From Clostridia bacterium (GTDB lineage Bacteria > Bacillota > Clostridia > Oscillospirales > Acutalibacteraceae): DNA of 64,000 bases. The notes beneath the pieces are model-generated. The model had not been told where the DNA came from. It saw only the letters and a program-made list of their open reading frames with translations, and did not search any database. How positions within the stretch are numbered: the first letter of the stretch is position 1; each line of letters opens with the position of its first letter. Where the stretch lies: assembly GCA_017379935.1 (NCBI GenBank), contig JAFNVC010000019.1, forward strand, positions 1 to 64,000. Direction: 5' to 3'. A program made the translations under genes and the position numbers. Positions 43,418 to 52,031 of the stretch are shown here, piece by piece.

Positions 43418-43879
43418 ATGGAGTTCAAATTTATAGATAAAACATTTTACGATGAAATCGCTCCGAAAAGCCTGGAATTAGCGATGTTTCACGCGAAAAA
43501 CAGAACGGATTTGTTTTTTGAGCCATCTTTAATGTCTAAAAAGGATTTTAAAGAAAGAATAAAAATTAAAGGTTTCGTCGGCATAGCTGCATATGAAAAC
43601 GATGTGTTAGTTGGCTATTGTTTTTGCAGAATTAAAAATTTTAAATCTATACAAAATGATAACAGTAAAAGTCTTTGGATAGATGAATTGTTCGTTTGTC
43701 CTGAATACCGCCGTCATGGTTACGGTACGAAAGTTTTTACAGAGCTTAAAGAAATAGCCAAAAGAAATGATTGTTTTATTATTGAATTTGATGTATGGCA
43801 ATTAAATGAGTCGGCACAGAAGTTTTATGATTCACTGGGTTGCACAACTCAAAAAATCACAAAAGAGCTTATATTATAA
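43418..43879 (+). CDS. GNAT family N-acetyltransferase
   Basis: A 153-residue acetyltransferase. The ATG at 43418 follows AAGGTG by 7 nt. The acetyl-CoA-binding motif is LFVCPEYRRHGYGTKVFTELKEIA (about 88-111), with NESAQKFYDSLGCTT near the end. The substrate is unknown. It is AT-richer than its neighbour and follows the mannosidase by 22 nt, so it could be co-transcribed. A terminator follows. Confidence 0.87.
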   Translation: MEFKFIDKTFYDEIAPKSLELAMFHAKNRTDLFFEPSLMSKKDFKERIKIKGFVGIAAYENDVLVGYCFCRIKNFKSIQNDNSKSLWIDELFVCPEYRRHGYGTKVFTELKEIAKRNDCFIIEFDVWQLNESAQKFYDSLGCTTQKITKELIL

Positions 43880-43880
43880 T

Positions 43881-43922
43881 AAAATCCGTTGGTGAGTTTT
43901 TATTCACCAACGGATTTTTTAT
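43881..43922. terminator. Terminator between the GNAT and SGNH genes
   Basis: A 15-bp stem (43881-43895 with 43904-43918) has a T-rich loop and T/A tails on both sides, fitting convergent genes. Confidence 0.88.
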
Positions 43923-44575
43923 CTGTTATTCAATTTGTCAAGCACACATTCCTTCCAACGCTTTACAAGAAGCTGATGTCCGCCTGTTGTCGGATGAACA
44001 CCGTCCCACAGAAGCTTAAATACATCAGTACGCTTTGCTTCTTCATCAAAAACGTCCTGTAACGGCACGAAAACCGCGTTATATTCCTCTGCGACCTTCT
44101 TAGCCTCCTCGGCATAAGAAGCGATATTTGCGCTCATATAATCGTTAAAGGGCTTATCCTCTGAAACTCCGAAAAACGGCTCCATAATGATTAGCGTTAC
44201 ATCGGGATTAACCGCAAGCACCTTGTCCAGCAGCGTGCGGTAAATGCGACCGTATTCCGACGGATCTGCATCTGGATTGTGATGAAAATTATAATTCAGG
44301 TCATTGATTCCGACAAGAATGCTGAGCACCGTCGGCTTAAGCGTAAGGCAGTCCTCATCCCAGCGCGAAAGCAGGTCGATGATTCTGTTGCCGCTTATTC
44401 CGCGGTTGATAACCTCTATATCCTTGTCAAAATTATCCGCATACATTTCTGACGCGAGAATGTACTGGTAGCCGTGCCCGTGGATGTGGTTAAGATCCTC
44501 GTTTCTGCCTCGGTTACCGTCTGTTATCGAATCTCCCTGAAAAAGGATAATGTCATTGTCTTTTAATTTAAACAT
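43919..44575 (-). CDS. SGNH/GDSL-type esterase
   Basis: A 218-residue lipase/esterase-like hydrolase without a signal peptide. The ATG at 44575 is chosen over the upstream GTG. All four blocks are present: block I FQGDSITDGN, the GISGNR oxyanion Gly, GINDLNY and DGVHPTTGGH. It may remove acetyl or other acyl groups from sugars, in keeping with the nearby mannosidase and symporters (inference). A sigma-A promoter lies at 44592-44621. Confidence 0.9.
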   Translation of the reverse strand: MFKLKDNDIILFQGDSITDGNRGRNEDLNHIHGHGYQYILASEMYADNFDKDIEVINRGISGNRIIDLLSRWDEDCLTLKPTVLSILVGINDLNYNFHHNPDADPSEYGRIYRTLLDKVLAVNPDVTLIIMEPFFGVSEDKPFNDYMSANIASYAEEAKKVAEEYNAVFVPLQDVFDEEAKRTDVFKLLWDGVHPTTGGHQLLVKRWKECVLDKLNNR

Positions 44576-44591
44576 AAAATCACCCACGGAA

Positions 44592-44621
44592 ATTATATCA
44601 CGCGGCTATATTGATTTTCAA
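44592..44621 (-). promoter_or_regulatory. Promoter of the SGNH gene
   Basis: Minus strand TTGAAA (44616-44621), 18-bp spacer and TATAAT (44592-44597), 17 bp before the start codon. Confidence 0.6.
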
Positions 44622-44629
44622 TACTTTAC

Positions 44630-44658
44630 TTTACGATAAAAATATGATAGCATATTAA
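44630..44658 (+). promoter_or_regulatory. Possible promoter of the 44680 gene
   Basis: TTTACG (44630-44635), 17-bp spacer and TATTAA (44653-44658). Both boxes are only moderate matches. Confidence 0.35.
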
Positions 44659-44679
44659 AAAATATAAACGGGTGATACT

Positions 44680-44985
44680 ATGATTTTTAAAAGAAAACCT
44701 AAAGAGCCTAAAAATGTAAAAATCGCAGACCTTCCGTTTCTCACAGCCGAGGCAAAGGAAGCGTTCCGCGTGCTTGAAATTGAGGAGACAGCACAGCTTC
44801 GTGGCAAGGAAGCGGATAACTTCTACCTTGATTACTGCGTCGAGAGCGGGGGAGTGGCAGACCGCGTTATTCTTTACGAAATGCGCGCCGCTGTCTATTT
44901 TGCTGATACCACTAAGCCCGACGAAAAGAAGCTGCGCTGGTGGTACTGGAAGGATACAATAGCAAATGACACAGAAGATGAATAA
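44680..44985 (+). CDS. Hypothetical protein (101 aa)
   Basis: No family is recognised with confidence. The middle, LPFLTAEAKEAFRVLEIEETAQLRGKEADNFYLDYC (about 18-53), weakly recalls the helix-hairpin-helix of TfoX C-terminal proteins, but this is a visual guess. The remainder is charged with a tryptophan pair (RWWYWKD). GGTGATACT precedes the ATG. Its end overlaps the start of the MFS gene by 20 nt, so the two are probably co-translated. Confidence 0.55.
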   Translation: MIFKRKPKEPKNVKIADLPFLTAEAKEAFRVLEIEETAQLRGKEADNFYLDYCVESGGVADRVILYEMRAAVYFADTTKPDEKKLRWWYWKDTIANDTEDE

Positions 44986-46174
44986 GAAATATACCTCAAC
45001 AAAAATCGCCTGCTACACGGGGTACTTCGTGCAGGCGATTATCAATAATTTAGCGCCCCTTTTTTACGTTGTTTTTCAGGATGAATTCGGCATAAATTAT
45101 ACAAAAATCAGTTGGCTGATTATGATAAATTTCGTAACACAGCTTGTTGTTGATATCCTTTCGGTCAAGGTTATTGCAAAGCTCGGTTACCGCGTGTCAA
45201 TAGTTCTTGCTCATGTTTTCAGCGCCGTCGGACTTTTCCTTTTGGGCAACCTTCCACGCGCTATGGATAACCATTACCTCGGACTGATAATTCCGATTAT
45301 AATCTATGCGACGGGCTCGGGACTGATAGAGGTGCTTGTCAGCCCTATCGTCGAGGGCTTACCTCTCGAAAATAAATCGGGCGAAATGAGTCTGCTTCAT
45401 TCTTTTTATTGCTGGGGACAGATGTCAGTCGTGCTTATTACTACAATCGCAATCAGATTTGTCGGCAGTGAAAACTGGGTTTATGCACCTATGCTATGGG
45501 CAGTGATTCCGTTTATCAATATGTTTGCCTTTATGCGTGTGCCGATTTTTCCGCCCGTGCCTGAGGGAAAGGATGAGATGAAGGTCGGCGAGCTTTTCAA
45601 AAATAAGACCTTCCTGCTTTTGTGCGTGCTTATGCTTTGCTCGGGTGCGAGCGAGCTTACAATGTCACAATGGGCTTCAACCTTTGCGGAGAAAAGTCTC
45701 GGCGTTGATAAGCTTACGGGCGACCTTCTCGGACCTTGTCTGTTCGCTCTGCTTATGGCATCTGCGAGAGTAGCCTTCGGTCTGCTCGGTGATAAAATCG
45801 ATATCCGTAAGGTGCTTACATTCAGCGCGGTGCTTTGTGTTGCCGCATATCTTACGGTCACTCTTTCACCCTCACCGATACTCGCCTTTGTCGGATGCGG
45901 ACTTTGCGGACTTTCTGTTGCAACGATGTGGCCGGGAGTGTTCAGCTTTGCGGCGAAGCTTTTTCCGCGCGGAGGAACGGCTCTTTTTGCAATGCTTGCC
46001 GTTTTCGGCGATTTCGGATGTGCCTTCGGTCCGTGGCTTGCGGGTATCGTTTCGGATAATGTACGAGCCTCGTCAATCAGCCTTGATCCGCTTAAGGCGG
46101 GAATACTCACGCTGGTGATTTTACCCGTGACGATGATAGTAACCTTAAGAATAATATCCCGTAAAAGGGCATAA
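44966..46174 (+). CDS. MFS transporter
   Basis: A 402-residue, 12-helix major facilitator. It shows an even spread of hydrophobic segments, a loop with EGKDEMKVGELFKNKTFLLL between the halves, and GTALFAMLAVFGDFGCAFGPWLAGIV in the C-terminal half, as in sugar/FucP-like carriers. An internal ATG at 44978 is an alternative start; AAGGA before 44966 is distant. The substrate is not shown. Confidence 0.85.
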   Translation: MTQKMNKKYTSTKIACYTGYFVQAIINNLAPLFYVVFQDEFGINYTKISWLIMINFVTQLVVDILSVKVIAKLGYRVSIVLAHVFSAVGLFLLGNLPRAMDNHYLGLIIPIIIYATGSGLIEVLVSPIVEGLPLENKSGEMSLLHSFYCWGQMSVVLITTIAIRFVGSENWVYAPMLWAVIPFINMFAFMRVPIFPPVPEGKDEMKVGELFKNKTFLLLCVLMLCSGASELTMSQWASTFAEKSLGVDKLTGDLLGPCLFALLMASARVAFGLLGDKIDIRKVLTFSAVLCVAAYLTVTLSPSPILAFVGCGLCGLSVATMWPGVFSFAAKLFPRGGTALFAMLAVFGDFGCAFGPWLAGIVSDNVRASSISLDPLKAGILTLVILPVTMIVTLRIISRKRA

Positions 46175-46177
46175 AAG

Positions 46178-46214
46178 TAATCCCACTGAATTGCTTCAGT
46201 GGGATTATTGTTTA
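46178..46214. terminator. Terminator between the MFS and GPH genes
   Basis: A perfect 13-bp stem (46178-46190 with 46195-46207, loop TTGC) is followed by TTGTTTA and lies next to the convergent GPH stop codon. Confidence 0.88.
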
Positions 46215-46215
46215 T

Positions 46216-47712
46216 TCAGTTAGTTTCGATCGGCTTGTTTTCAAGCTCTTTCATCTCGTCGATAACAGCCTGTCTGCGTTCTGCAAGCTCACGGTACATT
46301 CTGTCTCTCTTCTCACCTGAAAGGTCGTAGAAGAATTTCGGAATAAGACCGAAGATGCCTGTGACTGTCGGAAGGAGAGTACACATCATAAAGAGGTAAT
46401 ACTCTGTTTTTTCGCTCTGATTACCGAAGCCTGCGCCCTCCTTGTAGCCGATGCTTGCAAGGATAGCAGCCTTGATTGTAGCGCCGAGTGTGCCGACGAG
46501 CTTTCTGGAAAGATCCTTGGCAACACCTGTGATACCCTCTGTTCTGTAGCCGTTCTTCCACTCACCGTAGTCAATTGTCTCGTTACGCATTTCCTCGGGG
46601 ATAACGTTCTTGATGCCCCAGAAGAACATCCAGATCGTCTCTCGGATCATAAATGCGGGAATCATAACTGCGAGCTTCTTGTAGTTCTTGTTGATTGAAC
46701 CGACTGCGAAAACAGCTAACATAAGCACGTCGCTGATATGTGAGCTTGCGATCCAGAGAACTCTTGTTGAGAATCTTTCGCGAGCCTTTGTAACGAAAGC
46801 GAAGCTTGTGGGGGAAACGAATGCTCCGGGGATGCCGACAACCGTAGTCATCGAAGCAAAGCCGAGAACGTTTATGTAGTAGTAGTTGACACCGGTATCC
46901 ATACCGAAAGCGGAAAGGAACTCTGTAAGAGTAAGGATGAGCAACGGCTTGTTGTTGAGAATCGACTTGAAGCCCTGCTTGATGCTCGGCTTTTCGTTAC
47001 GCTGAAGAATTCTTTCCTTGGTAGTGAATACGAAGAAAAGTCCCATCGCACTTGCAACAGCCGTGGTGAAAACACCGCCGGAAACGAATAATGCCTTCAT
47101 AGGAATCTTGAGAACTCCGTGGTTAACAAGGTCAATGAGTAGACCCATAAGGATTTCGGGAGCCTTTTCAACAAATCCTGAAAGTAATTGTGCCTGTGTA
47201 ATCAGTCGCGTTCGTTCGATAACGTTTGGCGTGATTGTCGAAAGCATACCTGTTCTTGCAATACCGCTTATGGTACCGATGACCTCGTTTACAACGTGGA
47301 ACAGCAGGTAAAAAACGAGCTTTCCGACATTATACGGGCCGGTATTCGCAAAAAGAATAGGCAACAGCCAATAAATGATTGAAAGGAAAAAGCCGGGACC
47401 TGCGGCAAAAAGCAGCCATGGTCTGAATTTGCCTAATCTCGTTCTGGTTCTGTCAACCATAGCGGCAAGGAAAATATCGTTGATAACATCCCATATACCG
47501 TTGATGAAGGTAACGATTGTCTGGAATTTCAAGCCGACCTGAACGATATCGGTGATGAAAATATCCTGATACTTGTTGATGTTGAAGCTCTGCGAAATAT
47601 CGTATACAACATACGCTACGGTTTCTTTCGAGCCGACATAGCGGCGATTGTTGGAGATCATACGGGAAGCTTTTTCTTCTTCCTGATGAACAGCAACAGT
47701 ATTCTCTGACAA
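46216..47712 (-). CDS. GPH family sugar:cation symporter, copy 1
   Basis: The likely start is TTG at 47712: AAAGGAG lies 9 nt upstream, while the in-frame ATG at 47721 abuts the ribosome site. The 498-residue product is a glycoside-pentoside-hexuronide:cation symporter with about 12 helices. The family signature region ISNNRRYVGSKETVAYVVYDISQSFNINKYQD and VDRTRTRLGKFRPWLL is present. It is clearly a duplicate of the gene at 47833-49347, with long identical stretches. Its own promoter is at 47747-47775. The sugar is unknown. Confidence 0.88.
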   Translation of the reverse strand: MSENTVAVHQEEEKASRMISNNRRYVGSKETVAYVVYDISQSFNINKYQDIFITDIVQVGLKFQTIVTFINGIWDVINDIFLAAMVDRTRTRLGKFRPWLLFAAGPGFFLSIIYWLLPILFANTGPYNVGKLVFYLLFHVVNEVIGTISGIARTGMLSTITPNVIERTRLITQAQLLSGFVEKAPEILMGLLIDLVNHGVLKIPMKALFVSGGVFTTAVASAMGLFFVFTTKERILQRNEKPSIKQGFKSILNNKPLLILTLTEFLSAFGMDTGVNYYYINVLGFASMTTVVGIPGAFVSPTSFAFVTKARERFSTRVLWIASSHISDVLMLAVFAVGSINKNYKKLAVMIPAFMIRETIWMFFWGIKNVIPEEMRNETIDYGEWKNGYRTEGITGVAKDLSRKLVGTLGATIKAAILASIGYKEGAGFGNQSEKTEYYLFMMCTLLPTVTGIFGLIPKFFYDLSGEKRDRMYRELAERRQAVIDEMKELENKPIETN

Positions 47713-47746
47713 TTCATACATCTCCTTTGCTTTGTATAATATATTA

Positions 47747-47775
47747 ATTATATCACAGCGCATAATAAATATCAA
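47747..47775 (-). promoter_or_regulatory. Promoter of GPH copy 1
   Basis: Minus strand TTGATA (47770-47775), 17-bp spacer and TATAAT (47747-47752). It overlaps the tail of the copy 2 terminator. Confidence 0.72.
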
Positions 47776-47814
47776 GCAAAAACAAAAGAACAGGAAAAGA
47801 TTTTCCTGTTCTTT
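47773..47814 (-). terminator. Terminator of GPH copy 2
   Basis: AAAGAACAGGAAAA (47801-47814 read on the minus strand) pairs with TTTTCCTGTTCTTT (47785-47798), followed by TTGTTTTTGC. It separates the two symporter genes. Confidence 0.78.
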
Positions 47815-47832
47815 AAGTTTGTTATGTTGATT

Positions 47833-49347
47833 TTATTCTGCTTCAACCGGCTTGTTACCGTCAACCTCTTTCATATGGTCGATAACGCTCTGACGGCGTT
47901 CGGTAAGCTCACGGTACATTCTGTCTCTCTTCTCACCTGAAAGGTCATAGAAGAATTTCGGAATGAGACCGAAGATGCCTGTAACTGTCGGAAGAAGTGT
48001 ACTCATCATAAAGAGGAGATATTCAGTCTTAGCGGACTGGTTACCGAAGCCTGCACCCTCCTTGTAGCCGATGCTTGCAAGGATAGCGGACTTGATTGTG
48101 CCGCCGAGAGTACCAACGAGCTTCTGAGCAAGGTTCTTCGCAACACCTGTCATACCTTCTGTACGATAGCCGTTCTTCCACTCACCGTAGTCGATAGCCT
48201 CGTTACGCATTTCCTCAGGAATAACACTCTTGATACCCCAGAAGAACATCCAGATTGTTTCTCTGAGCATAAATGCGGGAATCATAACTGCGAGCTTCTT
48301 GTAGTTCTTGTTGATTGAACCGACTGCGAATACACCGAGCATAAGCACGTCGCTGATATGTGAGCTTGCGATCCAGAGAGTTCTTGTTGAGAATCTTTCG
48401 CGAGCCTTTGTAACGAACGCGTAGCTTGCAGGTGATACGAATGCGCCGGGGATACCAACGATTGTTGTCATTGAAGCAAAGCCGAGAACGTTGATGTAGT
48501 AGTAGTTGAGACCTGTGTTGAGACCGAAAGCTGAAAGGAACTCGGTAAGAGTAAGGATGAGCAAGGGCTTGTTATTGAAGATTGATTTGAAGCCCTGAAG
48601 GATGCTCGGCTTTTCAGTACGCTGAAGAACTCTTTCCTTCGTTGAGAATACGAAGAACAGACCCATAGCACTGACGACTGCTGATGTGACAACACCGGCT
48701 GAAACGTAAAGTGACTTCATCGGGATTTTGATTGCGCCGTGGTTAACAAGGTCGATGAGGAGACCCATAAGAATTTCGGGAGCCTTCTCAATAAAGCCGG
48801 AGAACAAGCTTGCCTGAGTGATAAGTCTTGTTCTTTCGATAACGTTCGGCGTGATTGTGGAAAGCATACCTGTTCTTGCGATAGCGTTCATCGAGCCGTT
48901 CAGGTTGTTTACCAGCTGGAAAATCATATAGAATGCCAGCTTACCTGCATGATAGGGGCTTGTTCCTGCGAATAGCACGGGAAGAAGCCAGTAAACAAGT
49001 GAAAGCAGGAAGCCTGGACCTGCAGCTATAAGAAGCCATGGTCTGAACTTACCTAATCTTGTTCTCGTTCTGTCAACAATAGCAGCAAGGAAAACGTCGT
49101 TGATGACGTCCCAAATACCGATAATAAAGGTAACGAGAGTCTGGAAGCTCAAGCCGATCTGAACAATATCCGTGATGAAAACGTCCTGATACTTGTTTAT
49201 GTTGAAGCTCTGAGAGATATCATAAACAACATATGCAATAGTTTCTTTTGAACCAACATAGCGTCGGCTGTTGGATATGGTGCGTCCGGCTCTGTTTTCT
49301 GCCTGTTCAGTTGCTTCGTTCTGAACAGCAGTAGCAGTATCTGCCAT
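47833..49347 (-). CDS. GPH family sugar:cation symporter, copy 2
   Basis: A 504-residue symporter with the ATG at 49347 (MADTATAV). It matches copy 1 over its full length, for example TISNSRRYVGSKETIAYVVYDISQSFNINKYQD and KARERFSTRTLWIASSHISDVLM. The first residues and the loop regions differ most, so the two may have different substrates or regulation. It has a promoter at 49379-49407 and a terminator before copy 1, so the pair need not be one operon. Confidence 0.88.
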   Translation of the reverse strand: MADTATAVQNEATEQAENRAGRTISNSRRYVGSKETIAYVVYDISQSFNINKYQDVFITDIVQIGLSFQTLVTFIIGIWDVINDVFLAAIVDRTRTRLGKFRPWLLIAAGPGFLLSLVYWLLPVLFAGTSPYHAGKLAFYMIFQLVNNLNGSMNAIARTGMLSTITPNVIERTRLITQASLFSGFIEKAPEILMGLLIDLVNHGAIKIPMKSLYVSAGVVTSAVVSAMGLFFVFSTKERVLQRTEKPSILQGFKSIFNNKPLLILTLTEFLSAFGLNTGLNYYYINVLGFASMTTIVGIPGAFVSPASYAFVTKARERFSTRTLWIASSHISDVLMLGVFAVGSINKNYKKLAVMIPAFMLRETIWMFFWGIKSVIPEEMRNEAIDYGEWKNGYRTEGMTGVAKNLAQKLVGTLGGTIKSAILASIGYKEGAGFGNQSAKTEYLLFMMSTLLPTVTGIFGLIPKFFYDLSGEKRDRMYRELTERRQSVIDHMKEVDGNKPVEAE

Positions 49348-49378
49348 TATACCGCCCCTTTCAAACATAATTTTAAAA

Positions 49379-49407
49379 ATTATACCACACTATATTGAAA
49401 AATTCAA
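49379..49407 (-). promoter_or_regulatory. Promoter of GPH copy 2
   Basis: Minus strand TTGAAT (49402-49407), 17-bp spacer and TATAAT (49379-49384), 32 bp upstream of the start. Confidence 0.72.
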
Positions 49408-49441
49408 TCATAAAAAGTGCTTTTAACACAAAAAAACAAGA

Positions 49442-49470
49442 TTGTATGTTTTGCACAAATATGTTATACT
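49442..49470 (+). promoter_or_regulatory. Probable promoter of the two-helix peptide gene
   Basis: TTGTAT (49442-49447), 17-bp spacer and TATACT (49465-49470), 19 bp before the ATG. Confidence 0.55.
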
Positions 49471-49489
49471 TTTATTGTGAGGTGATTCT

Positions 49490-49657
49490 ATGAGTAATAC
49501 GTCAAAATTCAGTCTTATCTTTGCTGTTGTCGGACTTATTGTCGGTGCGGTTATGTCTTTTATCATCGAGGGTAATATTGTCATAGATATGATAATAGGC
49601 ACCCTTGCGGGTGCCGTAGTAGGTTATTGTCTTAATTCATTTGTGCTTAAGAAATAA
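49490..49657 (+). CDS. Two-helix glycine-zipper membrane peptide (55 aa)
   Basis: This short gene encodes two hydrophobic helices: FSLIFAVVGLIVGAVMSFII (about 7-26) and MIIGTLAGAVVGYCLNSFVL (about 34-53), with Gly spacing that favours tight packing. The ATG follows GAGGTGATTCT and a promoter. The gene ends 11 nt inside the convergent ybaK gene. Such peptides can be membrane-damage toxins, holin-like proteins or transporter subunits; none can be chosen from the sequence. Confidence 0.7.
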   Translation: MSNTSKFSLIFAVVGLIVGAVMSFIIEGNIVIDMIIGTLAGAVVGYCLNSFVLKK

Positions 49658-50132
49658 TATCTGCTGTTCTGCCGTTGACGAGCTTTATGAGCTTATCGGG
49701 TGCGACCTCAATCTGCGCGCCGACCTTGCCCGCGCTGACGGCAACTGTTCCGAGATCAAGTATATCGGAATGGAAGGTTGTTCTGAACAGCTTTTTCATT
49801 CCGATCGGGCTGCAGCCGCCGTGGATGTATCCTGTCAGCGGAAGAAGCTCATCCTGACGGATCATTTCTATTGATTTTTCTCCGACAGCCTTTGCCGCCT
49901 TTTTAAGGTCAAGATGCTCCGCGACGGGGATGACAAAAACATAATACTGCTTACTTGCCGAGCGTGTAACGAGAGTTTTGTAAACGGATTTAACGTCCTT
50001 GCCTACAAAATTCGCTACGGTCACGCCATCGGTCGGAATACCCTCGCCGTGCGGATAAAAATGCGGTGTATAGGGTATTTTTTTCTGCTCTAAAATCCGC
50101 ATTACATTGGTTTTTTCTGTTTTCTGCGCCAT
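49647..50132 (-). CDS. ybaK: YbaK/EbsC family Cys-tRNA(Pro)/Cys-tRNA(Cys) deacylase
   Basis: A 161-residue editing-domain protein. The YbaK/prolyl-tRNA-editing fold is shown by KKIPYTPHFYPHGEGIPTDGVTVANFVGKDVKSVYKTLV at the start, then VIPVAEHLDLKKAAKAVG and TGYIHGGCSPIGMKK. It hydrolyses mischarged tRNA. It is 4 nt after alr in the same direction and overlaps the small peptide gene at its 3' end. A second YbaK-fold protein is encoded at 60356-60838. Confidence 0.88.
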   Translation of the reverse strand: MAQKTEKTNVMRILEQKKIPYTPHFYPHGEGIPTDGVTVANFVGKDVKSVYKTLVTRSASKQYYVFVIPVAEHLDLKKAAKAVGEKSIEMIRQDELLPLTGYIHGGCSPIGMKKLFRTTFHSDILDLGTVAVSAGKVGAQIEVAPDKLIKLVNGRTADIIS

Positions 50133-50136
50133 AAAA

Positions 50137-51309
50137 TCACTCTAAATAGTCAACAATTTTCTTTGTTTTACCGTTACGGACGTAAACTCTCGGAACGCGT
50201 CTTGTGATACAGCAGAGGAATTCATAATTGAATCTGCCCGAAATCTCGCCGATTTCCTCGCAGGTGATGCAATCGTCACCGTCGGGACCGACAAGCGTAA
50301 CATTATCACCGATGAGAACGTCGGGAATATCCGTAACGTCAACCATAAACTGATCCATACATACTCTGCCGACGATTTTTGCCCTTTTTCCGTGGATAAG
50401 CACGCTTCCTTTGTTTGAAAGCTGACGGGGATATCCGTCTGCATATCCTACGGGGATTGTTGCGATAACGGTGGGCTTTTCGGCAACGTAGGTTGAGCCG
50501 TAGCTGACCGTATCGCCCTTATTTATAGTTTTAACGTTGATGACAACGCTGTGCATCTCCATTGCGGGCTTCACGTCAAGACTTTCCTTGCTGACCTCTT
50601 CGGAGGGGAAAAGTCCGTAGGTAATGATACCGCTTCTGACCATATTGAGAAAATCGTCCTGCATATCAATGATAGCCGCACTGTTGCAGACGTGCTTTAT
50701 CGGAATGTTGATTCCGAGTGACTCAAGACGGCTGACGAAATCCTTATACCTTGCGAGCTGAGCGTTCATAGATGTCTTGTCAGCGGAGTCTGCACAGGCA
50801 AAATGAGTGAAAATACCGTCGATTTCAATATTGGAAAGCTCTGAAATTCTTTTTATTTCCTCCGCGCTTTCTTCGTTCGGGATGTAACCGATTCTGCCCA
50901 TACCCGTATCGACCTTAAGGTGGATGTGCGCTGTCGTTCCCATCTGGATTGCCGCTTCGTTAAGGCTTTTTGCAATACCGTACTGGAAAACAGTCAGCAT
51001 AATGTCGTTTCTTATGATCGTTTCAAACTGATTCGGGAAAACAAAATCGAGGATAAGCAGGGGCTTTGTGATACCTGCACGGCGCAGTGCGAGTGCCTCG
51101 CCGACGGTTGCAACGGCAAAGCCGTAGGTGCCGATTTCGCTGAGAGCCTTAGTGACCTCAATCGCACCGTGACCGTAAGCGTCAGCCTTGACAACGGGCA
51201 TTACGCGTGTGTCCGCACCGACCTTTTTTATAATCTGCTGAACGTTGGAACAAATCTGATCAAGATCAACGCGCAGATATACTCTGTTAAGATAATCGAG
51301 ACTGCTCAA
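50137..51309 (-). CDS. alr: Alanine racemase
   Basis: A 390-residue PLP enzyme making D-alanine for peptidoglycan. A TTG start at 51309 is favoured, as AGAGG lies 8 nt upstream and an in-frame GTG at 51318 overlaps it. PLP-binding Lys is K41 in VVKADAYGHG; the C-terminal catalytic Tyr lies in GDTVSYGSTYVAEK, and PVGYADGYPR is typical. It is co-directional with ybaK and the cyclophilin gene. Confidence 0.95.
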   Translation of the reverse strand: MSSLDYLNRVYLRVDLDQICSNVQQIIKKVGADTRVMPVVKADAYGHGAIEVTKALSEIGTYGFAVATVGEALALRRAGITKPLLILDFVFPNQFETIIRNDIMLTVFQYGIAKSLNEAAIQMGTTAHIHLKVDTGMGRIGYIPNEESAEEIKRISELSNIEIDGIFTHFACADSADKTSMNAQLARYKDFVSRLESLGINIPIKHVCNSAAIIDMQDDFLNMVRSGIITYGLFPSEEVSKESLDVKPAMEMHSVVINVKTINKGDTVSYGSTYVAEKPTVIATIPVGYADGYPRQLSNKGSVLIHGKRAKIVGRVCMDQFMVDVTDIPDVLIGDNVTLVGPDGDDCITCEEIGEISGRFNYEFLCCITRRVPRVYVRNGKTKKIVDYLE

Positions 51310-51321
51310 AGGAAACACCTC

Positions 51322-51927
51322 TTAGTCAATTACTGTAATGGTTTCGATGACGGGCTGATATCTCTTGGGGATAGAATTGGATTCGGGAGTGTTGTCGCGG
51401 ATTGCATCGATAACGTCCATACCCTCGGTAACGTGACCGAAGGCTGCGTAGTTACCGTCGAGGAAGAATGAATCCTCAAGGCAGATGAAGAACTGTGAGG
51501 AAGCGCTGTTCGGGTCACCCGTTCTTGCCATAGAAATTACGCCGCGGCTGTGCTTGATGTTGTTCTGTACACCGTTGCTTTCGAATTCACCCTTGATAGA
51601 ATTGCTTGAGCCGCCGATTCCGTCACCGTCAGGATCACCGCCCTGAAGCACGAAATCCTTGTCAAGTCTGTGGAAGGGGACACCGTCATAGAAGCCGTCA
51701 TTCGCAAGCTTAAGGAAATTTTCAACCGTGATCGGAGCCTCGTTTGCATTAAGCTCGAGCTTTACGGTACCGTAATCCTTGATAACCATTTCAACGTGAT
51801 GAATACCGCCTGAAGCGTTGACGGAATTTCCGCCGTTATTGTTGTCAGGCGTTTCGCTGTTACCGCAAGCGGCAAAGCCGACACAGATAAATACCAAGCA
51901 TAATAAAGAACAGATAAATTTTTTCAT
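51322..51927 (-). CDS. Peptidyl-prolyl cis-trans isomerase, cyclophilin-type lipoprotein
   Basis: A 201-residue secreted prolyl isomerase. A lipobox, VGFAAC, places the lipid-modified Cys at about residue 21 and is followed by an Asn/Gly linker. The cyclophilin core has FHRLDKDFVLQGGDPDGDG, GVISMARTGDPNSASSQFFI and LDGNYAAFGHVTEGMDV. It helps proteins fold outside the membrane. The ATG at 51927 is used because GAGGTG lies 6 nt upstream. It heads the minus-strand unit with alr and ybaK, driven by the promoter at 51958-51986. Confidence 0.93.
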   Translation of the reverse strand: MKKFICSLLCLVFICVGFAACGNSETPDNNNGGNSVNASGGIHHVEMVIKDYGTVKLELNANEAPITVENFLKLANDGFYDGVPFHRLDKDFVLQGGDPDGDGIGGSSNSIKGEFESNGVQNNIKHSRGVISMARTGDPNSASSQFFICLEDSFFLDGNYAAFGHVTEGMDVIDAIRDNTPESNSIPKRYQPVIETITVID

Positions 51928-51957
51928 AAGATACACCTCATTGATTCGTTAATCTTT

Positions 51958-51986
51958 ATTATAACATAACGCTGACGCATAGACAA
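51958..51986 (-). promoter_or_regulatory. Promoter of the cyclophilin-alr-ybaK unit
   Basis: Minus strand TTGTCT (51981-51986), 17-bp spacer and TATAAT (51958-51963). The -35 box shares bases with the divergent promoter at 51980-52007. Confidence 0.75.
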
Positions 51987-52007
51987 GAAGAAATTTTATG
52001 GTATAAT
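51980..52007 (+). promoter_or_regulatory. Promoter of the radical-SAM gene
   Basis: TAGACA (51980-51985), 16-bp spacer and TATAAT (52002-52007), 25 bp before the ATG. It overlaps the divergent promoter at the -35 region. Confidence 0.6.
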
Positions 52008-52031
52008 AAAACAAAGAGGTGACAAGACATT

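Noticed and set aside
43881-43922. Long inverted repeat as a mobile-element end
   Set aside because: It is flanked by T/A runs and sits exactly between convergent stop codons, so it is a terminator.
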